Origin: Chromatiales bacterium
Lineage (GTDB): Bacteria > Pseudomonadota > Gammaproteobacteria > Steroidobacterales > GCA-2729495
Reading direction: 5' to 3'
NCBI GenBank assembly: GCA_024234935.1
Contig: JACKNI010000002.1
Span: forward strand, 248,001-312,000
DNA length: 64,000 nt
This document shows positions 51,181-60,654 of this stretch, piece after piece. The number at the start of each line of letters is the position of its first letter. Within the stretch, counting starts at the first letter, position 1. Under the pieces are notes generated by a model. That model was not told the origin of the DNA. It saw only the letters and a program-made list of their open reading frames with translations, and did not search any database. The translations under genes and the position numbers were made by a program.

Positions 51181-54149
51181 ATCGCCAGGACGTCGTCGAC
51201 TGACCTCGCCACAACATACCGGGCCGGTTCCTCCTGCACCTCCAGCGCCCTGAAGTGCGCCTTGCCACAGGTGATCTTCGCCCCCTCCTGGTCGCGCAGG
51301 TCATCGGCAAACAAGCTGCTCTTGGTCTCCACGACCAGGTACAGCCGCTCGGTGCCATCCTTCTCCACGAGAACTGCCCAGTCTGGATTGTAGGTACCGA
51401 GCGGTGTTGGCACGGTGAACCATCCCGGAAGCTTGGCGTACAGCTTGATCGCGTCGTTCCGCTCAAGGTCTTCGGCGAAGGGCTTCTCAACGGTCGGGGA
51501 GTCGTAGACCACCTGTTCGTAGACAGCCTTCTTCACGTCCAGCAGATTCTTGAGGTAGCCGGTCAGCTCCTCCCGCTCAAACAGCTCTTGCGCGTAATAG
51601 TGCTGGTCGCCGAGGCGCTGGTACTTGATCCCGTCAACGACGGCAAGCCGTTTGCAACGGTTGATGGCCTCCCCGGCCAGCGCAATGAACGCCTGCGGGT
51701 TGCGTTTGAAGTCGTCCAGACGACCGCTCGCGGTGAGCACCCGATAAATCGTACGGCGCGTGAGTTGCGTTCTGTCCTGCAATTCAGTCAGCACGTCCGG
51801 AAGCTCGATATCGGCTTCGTTCAACGATATCGGCGCCGAGCTCTCGCGCTCAGTGGCCTCGACACCCGCCTTGCCGATCGCCAGGTCGGCCTTGCGCCAT
51901 TGCAGGCGTGTTCTGGGGATCGGCGGCGCATCGCGCAGCGCCACGATGCAGGCCTCGACAAGCATCTCGTTGTCGAACTGCACGCGGTAGGTGGTCTTGT
52001 GCTTGATGCGGTCCCAGAGCGCCTTGAATTCGGGGCTGTGCAACACCGCCTGGCGAGGTCGGACCTGGCGCCGCTCGTCAGCGTTCCTGATCTCCAGGCG
52101 ACCCGCGAGCTTGCGCAAGATCTGCGTGATCTGGCCAGCCTGCGGCGCGACAGAATCAGGCAACACCAAACCATCTTCCTTCAGGGCCACTCTCAGTGTG
52201 TCTTCTACCTTCCCCCTTGCGTCGATGTAACCCTGTGCCTTGAGGTGTTCCCACAGGACCTTCGACTGGTCGATGCCGAGGGGCGCGGAACTGCCATCCT
52301 CCGCCGTCACGGTCACGCCAGCGAACTGGTGTGGCTCGACAATCCCGAAGCGGATGCCGGTCTCCTCCTCGATTTCCTTCTGCAGATTCTCCGCAAACTC
52401 CTCGTAGCTTTCGGTAGCGACGACGGTGAGCGTATTCACTTCAAAGCCGTGCAGGCGCTGGCCGTCCTGATTGACGCACAGCCGCAGCCCTCGCCCGATG
52501 GTCTGGCGCCGCTCACGCTCGGTCCGGATGTCACGCAGCGTACAGATCTGGAAGATATTGGGATTGTCCCAACCCTCGCGCAGCGCCGAATGGGAGAAGA
52601 TGAACTTGAGGGGCGTCACGAAGGAGAGCAGCTTCTCCTTCTCCTTCATGATCAGGTTGTAGGCGCGCTCGGCATCGTCTCGTCCGGTCTGGTTGCTCTC
52701 GGCGGTGTTGGTCCAGCCGCCCTTCTTATCGATGGAGAAGTAGCCGTTGTGGACCTCCTCAGCGGCGCGCGACAGGTCCACTTCCTGGAAAAGTGTCCGG
52801 TAGTCAGGATGATTGGCGAAGCGCCGGTATTCTTCCTCGAATATCCGCGCGTAGTCACCCTTCTGCGGGTGGCCATCGGTGTCGTACTTCCGGTAACGCG
52901 CCACCTCGTCGATGAAAAAGAGCGACAGTACTTTGATGCCCTGCGGCTGCAGCCGCTTCTCCTTGTCCAGGTGCTCCTTGATCGTGCGCCGGATCATTTC
53001 GCGCTGGACGGCCAGCGCGTCCACGTCGCCCCAGGCCTGCCCCAGCTTGAGATACTGCTCGCCGCCGGGAACCCGCAGTTCCATGAACTGGTCGCCCCTG
53101 GCGACCCGGATCTCCCCGACCCGGCAATCGGCGTAAACTGCCCGTTCGGTCGTCTGCTCCAGGTCGTCACCGTCCTGGACCACAACCTCCATGCGCCGAA
53201 CACCGGTGGCGGTCTGCTTGTCCAGTTCCACCTTCGCCGTGATGCTGTCGCGCCTATTGCTTACGGAGATGAGGCGGACGTAGGGCTTGTTGAAGGAATC
53301 CTGCAGCGTGGCGGAGGCGACCTCAATCTGCTTCACCAGCTTTCGCTCGTAGGCATCCACGGCGTCCAGCCGGTACACCATGTGGTGCTTGTCCGCATGG
53401 GTCGCCGAGTAGCGCAACGTGCAGAGTGGGTTCATTGCGTCGAGGGCTGTCTTGCCAGCACCGGACAGCCCACCATCCACACTTTGCGGCTCATCCACGA
53501 TGACAATCGGCCGGGTGGACTTGATCAGGTCGATCGGCTTCTCACCGTCAGTTTTTTCGCTATCCTTGTAGAGATTGTTCACATCTTTCTTGTTGATGGC
53601 GCCGACCGTGACGACCATGATCTGGATCTGTGCGCTGGTCGCGAAGTTACGCACCTGGCCGAGCTTCGCGGAATCGTAGAGAAAGTAGTCAAACGGTACG
53701 CCAGCGTAGAGCCCCTTGAAGTGGTCTTCCGTAATCTGGAGCGATTTGTAGACCCCCTCCTTGATGGCGATGGATGGCACCACGATGACGAACTTGGTGA
53801 AGCCAAAGCGCTTGTTCAGCTCGAAGACGGTACGCAGGTAGACGTAGGTCTTGCCGGTTCCGGTCTCCATCTCGACGGTGAAGTCACCGGAGGCTAGCGC
53901 CGCGGAGGGTGCCAGACCACCCCTGAGCTGCACGGCATTGAGATTCGCCAGCAGTTCGTCGTCCAGCAGGGTCAGCCGGTTGCCGACACCGAGGTCATTC
54001 TGGGCGAAGCCCATACGAATCTGCTTGTCTGCGGGATCATGGGTGACGGTGAATTCCGTACGACAGATCTCCTGGCCACGGAACAGATCGCAGACTGCCT
54101 CGATGGCCTGCAGCTGGTAGTCAAGGTTGGGCTCGAAATGCAGCTTCAC
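51177..54149 (-). CDS. type III restriction enzyme Res subunit
   Basis: 990 residues. Superfamily 2 ATPase: Walker A in METGTGKTYVYLR (about residues 95-106), DExx box in VIVDEPQSVDGG and motif VI in QTIGRGLRLCVN. Near the C terminus is a PD-(D/E)xK nuclease (NPDWAVLVEKD, D923, then VVETKSS with E941 and K943). Res and Mod together cut DNA only after finding two unmethylated sites in head-to-head order. Start is GTG 54149, overlapping the stop of the GGCT-like gene (GTGA), so an earlier ATG is not used. Confidence 0.93.
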   Translation of the reverse strand: MKLHFEPNLDYQLQAIEAVCDLFRGQEICRTEFTVTHDPADKQIRMGFAQNDLGVGNRLTLLDDELLANLNAVQLRGGLAPSAALASGDFTVEMETGTGKTYVYLRTVFELNKRFGFTKFVIVVPSIAIKEGVYKSLQITEDHFKGLYAGVPFDYFLYDSAKLGQVRNFATSAQIQIMVVTVGAINKKDVNNLYKDSEKTDGEKPIDLIKSTRPIVIVDEPQSVDGGLSGAGKTALDAMNPLCTLRYSATHADKHHMVYRLDAVDAYERKLVKQIEVASATLQDSFNKPYVRLISVSNRRDSITAKVELDKQTATGVRRMEVVVQDGDDLEQTTERAVYADCRVGEIRVARGDQFMELRVPGGEQYLKLGQAWGDVDALAVQREMIRRTIKEHLDKEKRLQPQGIKVLSLFFIDEVARYRKYDTDGHPQKGDYARIFEEEYRRFANHPDYRTLFQEVDLSRAAEEVHNGYFSIDKKGGWTNTAESNQTGRDDAERAYNLIMKEKEKLLSFVTPLKFIFSHSALREGWDNPNIFQICTLRDIRTERERRQTIGRGLRLCVNQDGQRLHGFEVNTLTVVATESYEEFAENLQKEIEEETGIRFGIVEPHQFAGVTVTAEDGSSAPLGIDQSKVLWEHLKAQGYIDARGKVEDTLRVALKEDGLVLPDSVAPQAGQITQILRKLAGRLEIRNADERRQVRPRQAVLHSPEFKALWDRIKHKTTYRVQFDNEMLVEACIVALRDAPPIPRTRLQWRKADLAIGKAGVEATERESSAPISLNEADIELPDVLTELQDRTQLTRRTIYRVLTASGRLDDFKRNPQAFIALAGEAINRCKRLAVVDGIKYQRLGDQHYYAQELFEREELTGYLKNLLDVKKAVYEQVVYDSPTVEKPFAEDLERNDAIKLYAKLPGWFTVPTPLGTYNPDWAVLVEKDGTERLYLVVETKSSLFADDLRDQEGAKITCGKAHFRALEVQEEPARYVVARSVDDVLAI

Positions 54150-54670
54150 CGGCCAGCTCCTTCCTGAAGAATGGCCATATGGAGGTCGTGCCGCTCGCAA
54201 TTAGCGTCCTGCACCGCCTCAGTTGCTGCGAGCTGGCTTACATAGTCGGGAGGCAGGCCATGCTGTCGAGCGCCCTCAACGACCAGCGCGACGTACCACG
54301 TGTACGGTTTCAGCGCGGCATCGGTGTTTGTCGCGCTATACAGCGCGACATCTATCGGGTTGCCTTGCAACCGTACGGAGACCGTTCGCTCGTCATAGCC
54401 GTTACCAAGGCCTTCCGCACGATCAAGATCTGCCTTCTCTGACCACGGCACGGTATACACAACTCCAAAGACTGCGGAGTGAGCGGATCCAGCGACCACA
54501 TCACACTTGCCGGACCCATCGATGCTGCGCTTGTGCCACCGAAGCTCATAGCCCCTCAGCTCCGCGATTCCCAAGCAACTTGCAGAGCGGCAGCGCGCCT
54601 GAATCCTGGCTGTAAGCATGTTCGACCCGTAGCAGAACACTAAAACAGTATTGGAATCACTCGACGCCAT
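54146..54670 (-). CDS. gamma-glutamylcyclotransferase-fold protein
   Basis: 174 residues. FCYGSNM at the start and LDRAEGLGNGYDERTVSV later are the YGSN and Glu-containing signatures of the GGCT/AIG2-like fold, whose members cleave gamma-glutamyl peptides or modify nucleotides and proteins. It begins four bases after the Mod stop and overlaps Res by GTGA, so it is a real part of the operon, even though type III systems do not need it. It may be a modifier of the restriction complex or an effector. Earlier in-frame codons (to 54814) lie inside mod and are rejected. Confidence 0.75.
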   Translation of the reverse strand: MASSDSNTVLVFCYGSNMLTARIQARCRSASCLGIAELRGYELRWHKRSIDGSGKCDVVAGSAHSAVFGVVYTVPWSEKADLDRAEGLGNGYDERTVSVRLQGNPIDVALYSATNTDAALKPYTWYVALVVEGARQHGLPPDYVSQLAATEAVQDANCERHDLHMAILQEGAGR

Positions 54671-54674
54671 GGGA

Positions 54675-56696
54675 TCAAAGGCTCCGCACATGGGCGATGC
54701 CGTGCTGCTCAAGTATCGCAGCCATGTTGGTCTTGGCCACGTCGTCGGCGAAAGCGCTATCGCGGAATACGCAGGTCGTGTCGCCGGCCGGGATGAGCGC
54801 CTGGTGCCATTCAACGATTCCCTGAGCCAATGCCTCCACCTGGCTGACCTCGATTTTCTCGGCGAGACACGCCATCAGCACACCACCGCCGACCGCGTGG
54901 ACCTCCATACGGGCGAAGACCCGCGTCTCTATCGGCACGCACAGATCGAGCCCGCGCTTCAGCAGCAGCTCGTAGAGAACGTCGAATTCGGTGCGGTCCG
55001 GCTCCAGGTGGTCCACGGAATCGAGGAGCCCCTGGTCGAGATCATCGCAGTCCGGCACCCACGCGCGAATATTGCTGGAGTCGAGCTTGAAGACACGGAA
55101 GCCAAGGTCGCCTGCAAACATTGGGTTGTCGTCTTTGACCTTCTTCGCGGCACGGCGAAGGCGTTCCTTGGTTAACTCGGCGATGTTGCGGAGCTTGCCA
55201 AGGTTGTCGCAGAAGCCGGCGGCAGCCTTCTGGTCCTTGTTCTCAGGGTCGAGAGGCTCTGGCAATTGGACGAGGATGTAGCGGCGGTTGCCACTATCGA
55301 TCGCATTTTGAGCCATAGTTGCATGTCCCGTCGTTCCCGAGCCAGCGAAACAGTCCATCACAACGTCGTCGCCTGATGTCAGCATTTCGACAATTTCCTG
55401 CAAGACGGTTTCATCCTTGGGAAAGTCGAAGCAGTCTCCGCCCATCAGACCCCGCAGGCGTTTCGTCGCGGATCGTCCGTCTTGGTAGAAGACACTGTAG
55501 GGCGCCTGATACTCTTGGTCCCTCAAATAGGCTTTAAGGCAGGGCACCTTCGCCTCGTCCTCGCCAAAGTGAACGCGGTCTTCGTCAATCCAAGTGGTCA
55601 TCTTCGCCGGGTCGGGCGTAATCCAGCCTCGAGCGGGCACCTTAACGGGTCGTTTGGTCTTAGGGTGTAGCACCTCATACATGGGTCCTCCGCCGCCGGG
55701 CCACGATATATCAGCTGGGAAGAAGACTCCTCGGGCGTCAACGTGGTTGTAGTGCTTGTGCGCCTTTGCCGGATGCGCGTCTGCGAGACCTTTGTACCAT
55801 TCCTTCATTCCCGCGGTCATCGTGGCGTAGTCAGATCCGAATTCCGTCTTGAGTTGCTCATATCGGCGATAGATATCGGCGAGGCCCTTTTTGCGCTGGC
55901 GCCACTCGACCTTCTTAGACGTCAGATACCCAGCGTCACGGGCATAACACACGATGTACTCATGCGAGACCGAGATGAGCCTGGAGTCGTTCTTGCGCCC
56001 GGCTGCCCAGACCATATCTGCAACGAAGTTCTCACTGCCGAAGATGTCGTCCATAGCGAGGCGCAGACGCGCCTGTTCGGTCTCGTCGCATGAGACAAAG
56101 ATTGCGCCGTCTCTTTCCAATAAACTTTGCATTGCCTTAAGTCTCGGATACATCATGTTCAGCCAGTCAGTATGAAACCGCCCGCTGGCCTCAGTGTTGC
56201 TGCTGATCTTCGCGCCGGCCTCCACCTGCCCCGTCAGCTTCAGATAGTTTTTGATACTGTCCTGGAAGCTATCCGGGTACACAAAGTCCTTGCCCGTGTT
56301 GTACGGTGGGTCGATGTAGATGAGCTTCACCTTCCCCGCATAGCTCTTCTGCAGGAGCTTCAGCACCTCCAGGTTGTCACCCTCGATCATCAGGTTTTGT
56401 GTGGTGTCCCAGTCGACACTGTCCTCCGGACAGGGCCGCAGAGTGCCGGTCGAAGGCGTCAGCGCGAGCTGCCGGGCGCGGCGCTTACCGTGCCAGTTGA
56501 GACCGTACTTCTCGTCCGCATCGGTAACGGTGGCGTCGCCGACCAGCGCCTTCAGCACGTCGACGTTCACCGCGGCGCCGTTCGGCCCCTCCGTCACCAG
56601 TTCGGGGAAGAGCACTTTCAGCCGCTCGAGGTTCTCGGCGACGAGATCGGGCGAGCGGCTTGCGGGATCGTCGGCGGTCAGTTTTTTCATCGTCAT
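54675..56696 (-). CDS. type III DNA methyltransferase Mod subunit
   Basis: 673 residues. Beta-class N6-adenine methyltransferase order: catalytic DPPYNTGKDF (about residues 129-138) comes before SAM-binding MDCFAGSGTTGHA (about 450). The middle, 200 residues long, is the target-recognition region. It recognises an asymmetric site and also guides Res to it. I use ATG 56696 because GAGG lies seven bases before; a GTG at 56708 overlapping DUF4391 (GTGA) is a good alternative. The N-terminal 30 residues have the usual Mod helical start. Confidence 0.92.
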   Translation of the reverse strand: MTMKKLTADDPASRSPDLVAENLERLKVLFPELVTEGPNGAAVNVDVLKALVGDATVTDADEKYGLNWHGKRRARQLALTPSTGTLRPCPEDSVDWDTTQNLMIEGDNLEVLKLLQKSYAGKVKLIYIDPPYNTGKDFVYPDSFQDSIKNYLKLTGQVEAGAKISSNTEASGRFHTDWLNMMYPRLKAMQSLLERDGAIFVSCDETEQARLRLAMDDIFGSENFVADMVWAAGRKNDSRLISVSHEYIVCYARDAGYLTSKKVEWRQRKKGLADIYRRYEQLKTEFGSDYATMTAGMKEWYKGLADAHPAKAHKHYNHVDARGVFFPADISWPGGGGPMYEVLHPKTKRPVKVPARGWITPDPAKMTTWIDEDRVHFGEDEAKVPCLKAYLRDQEYQAPYSVFYQDGRSATKRLRGLMGGDCFDFPKDETVLQEIVEMLTSGDDVVMDCFAGSGTTGHATMAQNAIDSGNRRYILVQLPEPLDPENKDQKAAAGFCDNLGKLRNIAELTKERLRRAAKKVKDDNPMFAGDLGFRVFKLDSSNIRAWVPDCDDLDQGLLDSVDHLEPDRTEFDVLYELLLKRGLDLCVPIETRVFARMEVHAVGGGVLMACLAEKIEVSQVEALAQGIVEWHQALIPAGDTTCVFRDSAFADDVAKTNMAAILEQHGIAHVRSL

Positions 56697-56704
56697 CTCG
56701 TTCC

Positions 56705-57460
56705 TCACAATTGTGCGAGCGCGGCCTTGCGGGCGACTTCGGCGCGCTTGAGTTCCAGGTTGAGCTCGACCTGCCTGGCCATCTGCCTTTCCTTAGCCGC
56801 TGCTGTGCGCAGTCGCGCCATCTCGGCGTCGAGACGCGCGCAGTCCCGCAGCGCCTCGCGACGAGCGGCACGGCGTTCAGCGATGCCCAAGATCTCGAAC
56901 CGGCCCGTCCGTCGGGCGGCATCGAGCGCGAGCAGCACGTCTACCCAACCCTGATACAGCGTCAGCAAAGAGGCCTGCGGTTGACGGCCGAGCGCCAGGG
57001 CACCCAGGAGCGCGGGTCCGTGCGGGTCCTCGTCGCACGGGCAGTCGACGACCACCGGCTCTCCTTCGAGCACAGTCTTGCCGGCCTCGCCCTGCGACCA
57101 GCGCTTGTGCGCGAGAGAAAGGTTCACGCGGTCGTCCAGCTCGGTGACGGCGAGCATCGGGTACGGCACGGCCCGGTGCAGCAGCTCGATCAGCCGGGGT
57201 GACTTCGCATCGGCCCGGAGCGCGACGCGAAGCACCGCGATCTCCAAGTACTCGCGCACGTCGTCCCGATGCGCGGCAACGCCGATCGTCGTGGGCTTCA
57301 GGGCGGCCACCCACTGAATCTGCTCGATGCCCCCGTTGATGTGGCGCTTGTCTGCGGCTGTCGGCGCCCCGTGATCGAGGAGCAAGGTCTTCGGGACGCG
57401 ACGATCCACCCGGGCTGTCGGGGGCAGGTCCAGGGCGGCGATGACATCGTCCGCCGTCAT
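56705..57460 (-). CDS. DUF4391 domain protein
   Basis: 251 residues. PKTLLLDHGAPTAADKRHINGGIEQIQWVAAL identifies DUF4391, which is typically found next to helicases and type III restriction genes. The C-terminal 60 residues form a charged coiled coil (LDAEMARLRTAAAKERQMARQVELNLELK). It is likely a structural partner in a helicase-Mod-Res complex. ATG 57460 overlaps the helicase stop (ATGA). Confidence 0.85.
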   Translation of the reverse strand: MTADDVIAALDLPPTARVDRRVPKTLLLDHGAPTAADKRHINGGIEQIQWVAALKPTTIGVAAHRDDVREYLEIAVLRVALRADAKSPRLIELLHRAVPYPMLAVTELDDRVNLSLAHKRWSQGEAGKTVLEGEPVVVDCPCDEDPHGPALLGALALGRQPQASLLTLYQGWVDVLLALDAARRTGRFEILGIAERRAARREALRDCARLDAEMARLRTAAAKERQMARQVELNLELKRAEVARKAALAQL

Positions 57461-60400
57461 TCGGCCTCCACCGGCAGGATCACCAGGAACGCCACCACTT
57501 CGAAATCGTCACTCCCGGCGAATTCTCCCTTGAGGGCGTGGGTGCCGCCGGGCTGGAAAAGGCTTGCCACGGCACGTTCCTCGCTCTTGCCGGCCACCGA
57601 GGCCACCGCGGCGGCCAGCAGGCTCTGGGCATGAGACATGTCCTCGCCCTGCTTGGTGGCACGGTCAAAGCGTGCGCAGGCGCCGGCGTCGGGCAGATCC
57701 CGCCCGAGACAGGCGCGCTTGAGCCGGTCGAGGATCTGTTTGGCTTGCGTATAGGGCAGCAGCACTGCTCCATCGTCACTGACGTGCACCAGGAAGTGCG
57801 GTGCCAGCGGATAGTTGCCGCTCTCGATCCTCGCGGCTGCCTCGCCCTCGGCACGCAGACAGAAGACGATGCCGGGCGGAATCTCGGCCTCCGGGCTAGT
57901 GGTCACGGCAAACGTACCTGGCGAAAGTCCCTCGAGGACCCCAGGATGCACCTTGCGGAACTCGGCCAGGTCGATGCGAAAATCGGTGAGCGTGAGGTCA
58001 GCGATGGAAACGCCCGTCGACAGATCCTCCAGGTCGATGACCGCATCCTGCAGCTTCAGGAGCTGTTTGCGCCGATACTCCAGGTCGTTCATCGGGTCGC
58101 CGGACTGCTGCTCGATCAGGTTTTCCTCGCCGGTGGCTGACACGTCCAGCAACACCATGCGGCCGCTGACGCGCTGCTCCAGGTTGATGTACTCCTCCAG
58201 CTCCATGTTGGGCCAGAAGTTGACGAGCTGGATGCGTTCATTGGGCGAGCCTAGGCGGTCGATGCGGCCGAAGCGCTGGATGATGCGCACCGGGTTCCAG
58301 TGGATGTCGTAGTTGATGAGCCAGTCGCAGTCCTGGAGGTTCTGGCCTTCGGAAATGCAGTCGGTAGCGATCAACAGGTCGAGGTCGCCGTCACCGGCCA
58401 GTTCTTCGGGCCGTTCCTTGGATCGTGGAGCAAAAGCCGTGAGGATCGAGGCCAGATCCCGGCGCAGCTTGGGCAACGTCGCCTGGTTACGGCCGGTTCC
58501 GGTCACCAGGGCCGTCTCGCCCTTCAGCTCTGCCTGGGACCACGGGGCCAGTTGTTCGTACAAGTAGCGGGCTGTGTCAGCGAAGGCTGTGAAGACGATC
58601 ACCTTGTGGTTGTTCGGGTTGATCGGGCTGCGGCACTTGCCGGCGATCACTTCCTTCAGCTCCGCGAGTTTGGCGTCGCGGTCGGCAGTGACATCCCGCG
58701 CTGCTGCCAATAGGGTCGCCAGGCGGTTGCGGTCCTCGACGAGGTCCTGCTTCCAGCGCACCAGATCGACGTCGCCCAGCAGCACCTTGACCTTTCGGCC
58801 GACCAGCAGGCTCTCGAAGGCGGGATCCTCGATATCCACGTCCTCGATGTCGATCTCCTCCAGGTCCTCGGCCTGGGACTCGATTCGGGCAAGCGTTGCC
58901 TCCACGTCGCGCAGCTGGCGCTCGATCGTGAGGCCAAAGGACACCACGGAACTCTCCATGCGCTTCAGCACGTTCACGCGCAGCAGGTGGATCAGACTCT
59001 CTTCGCGATCAACCTGCCGGAAGAATCCCGTGCCACCCTTGACCTCGGTGCTGTACTTCTTGTCGTACGCCTCCTGCTTGTGCGGCAACACGTAGCGGAG
59101 CGGCGCATAGGCGGCGAGGTTAAGGCGTCGGATCTCCAGGTTGATATCCCGGATGGGCGGAAAGGCCGCGGCCCGGTCCACGTCCGCCTTGATGTTGATC
59201 GGCCTCAGTCGGTCCGGAAAGCGTCCGGTCTCGGCGATGCCGTAGTACTTTTCGATGTGCTTTCGCGAACGAGCGATCGTGAGCAGGTCGAGCAACGTGA
59301 AGTAGTCAAAGCCCAGCATTTCGACGAGCCGGGACGGCGAGCGGTCGGGATCCTCCAGATCCAGCCACCGGTTGAATTGCTTTTGGGCGAGGCGCGTGGT
59401 GGCGTCGATGCTGCCGATTCCGTGCTCAAGGAGCGCGGCGTCGTCGCCTTCGGTGGCAAAGACGATCTGGTTCCGGAGGTCCGCCATGCGGTTGTTGACG
59501 GGCGTTGCCGACAACATCAGCACGCGGGTTTTCACGCCCTCGCGGATGATCTTGCGCATCAGTCGATCATAGCGGGTCTCTCCGCCTGCCTGGGGCGTCT
59601 TCTTGTTGCGGAAGTTGTGAGACTCGTCGATCACCACCAGGTCGTAGTTGCCCCAGTTGACGTAGGCGAGATCCATGTCACCGGAGAGCCCACCGTCCCG
59701 TGAAAGGTCCGTGTGGTTGAGAACGTCGTAATTGAAACGGTCGGGCGCCAGGAAATTGCGCCGATCGTTGGCTTTGTAGAGCGTCCAGTTGTCCCGCAAG
59801 CGCTTTGGGCAGAGCACCAGCACACGATCATTGCGCAGCTCATGATACTTGATGATGGCGAGCGCCTCGAATGTCTTCCCAAGTCCAACGCTGTCAGCAA
59901 TGATGCAGCCGCCGTAGCGGTTCAGTTTGTCGATCGCCCCGACGACGCCGTCACGCTGGAACTTGTAGAGCTTGTTCCAAACCACCGTCTTGCGGATACC
60001 CGTGGCTGACTTGACGATCTTCTCCTCGTCGAGATCGTCGCCGCGGTCACGGAAGACGTGGTGGAGTATCAGCGTATAGGCGAGGTACGGATCGCGGTGC
60101 TGCGCAATTGCGTCCAGTGCCTCGAGCACTGCGAGCTTCGCGCCTGGATCGGCGGCAAGGCTGGCCCACTGGGATTCGAACCACTGGCTGAGGCGCAACG
60201 CCTCGTCCGGCGTCTCGGAGGCCTGGACCAGATTGAGCGGATTGCCCGGCGTCAGTCCGAGGCCGTCGGTGGTCAGAGAGAGGGAGCCGAGCAGCGCCTG
60301 CAAGGGCTGGCCGGCTTCGTCCCGGATCACCAAGGCACCCTGTGGCACGCCGTCCCGTGCGAGCCGGATGTCTGCGTTGCCGCCCAACCAGTCCTTGAGG

Positions 60401-60654
60401 CGAGCGGCCAACCAGCGGGATTGCAGACGATTGCGATTAGGGCGATCGGCAGTCGTCCCGAGCAGCGGCAGAGTCGCAGGGTCGCCCGGCAGCACGAACC
60501 GACACCGGGCGGCACGCTGCAGGCCGACGAGCAACTCCGCAAAGGCGAAGATTGACAGGCCTGGTGTAACCGCGTCGAGAGTCCGACCAGCACCGAACAG
60601 CGGCTGGATCAGATCGGCGACGCGGTCGTTGCCGGAGTTACGGACGAGCTTCAT
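57457..60654 (-). CDS. SNF2-like helicase with N-terminal PLD-like domain
   Basis: 1065 residues. The N-terminal 190 residues fit a phospholipase D-like fold, but the HKD (HxK) catalytic motif is not seen (RDGVPQGALVIRD in its place). Then an SF2/SNF2 motor: Walker A in IIADSVGLGKTFEALAI, DEAH-like VVIDESHNF, and motif VI in QRFGRIDRLGS. Such enzymes move along double-stranded DNA. The order helicase-DUF4391-Mod-Res points to one nucleoprotein machine. It overlaps Fic (ATGA) and DUF4391 (ATGA). Confidence 0.9.
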   Translation of the reverse strand: MKLVRNSGNDRVADLIQPLFGAGRTLDAVTPGLSIFAFAELLVGLQRAARCRFVLPGDPATLPLLGTTADRPNRNRLQSRWLAARLKDWLGGNADIRLARDGVPQGALVIRDEAGQPLQALLGSLSLTTDGLGLTPGNPLNLVQASETPDEALRLSQWFESQWASLAADPGAKLAVLEALDAIAQHRDPYLAYTLILHHVFRDRGDDLDEEKIVKSATGIRKTVVWNKLYKFQRDGVVGAIDKLNRYGGCIIADSVGLGKTFEALAIIKYHELRNDRVLVLCPKRLRDNWTLYKANDRRNFLAPDRFNYDVLNHTDLSRDGGLSGDMDLAYVNWGNYDLVVIDESHNFRNKKTPQAGGETRYDRLMRKIIREGVKTRVLMLSATPVNNRMADLRNQIVFATEGDDAALLEHGIGSIDATTRLAQKQFNRWLDLEDPDRSPSRLVEMLGFDYFTLLDLLTIARSRKHIEKYYGIAETGRFPDRLRPINIKADVDRAAAFPPIRDINLEIRRLNLAAYAPLRYVLPHKQEAYDKKYSTEVKGGTGFFRQVDREESLIHLLRVNVLKRMESSVVSFGLTIERQLRDVEATLARIESQAEDLEEIDIEDVDIEDPAFESLLVGRKVKVLLGDVDLVRWKQDLVEDRNRLATLLAAARDVTADRDAKLAELKEVIAGKCRSPINPNNHKVIVFTAFADTARYLYEQLAPWSQAELKGETALVTGTGRNQATLPKLRRDLASILTAFAPRSKERPEELAGDGDLDLLIATDCISEGQNLQDCDWLINYDIHWNPVRIIQRFGRIDRLGSPNERIQLVNFWPNMELEEYINLEQRVSGRMVLLDVSATGEENLIEQQSGDPMNDLEYRRKQLLKLQDAVIDLEDLSTGVSIADLTLTDFRIDLAEFRKVHPGVLEGLSPGTFAVTTSPEAEIPPGIVFCLRAEGEAAARIESGNYPLAPHFLVHVSDDGAVLLPYTQAKQILDRLKRACLGRDLPDAGACARFDRATKQGEDMSHAQSLLAAAVASVAGKSEERAVASLFQPGGTHALKGEFAGSDDFEVVAFLVILPVEAE

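Noticed and set aside
51255..53897. An 880-codon plus-strand frame
   Set aside because: Antisense to Res, which has Walker A, DExx and nuclease motifs. The long frame follows from high GC and codon bias.
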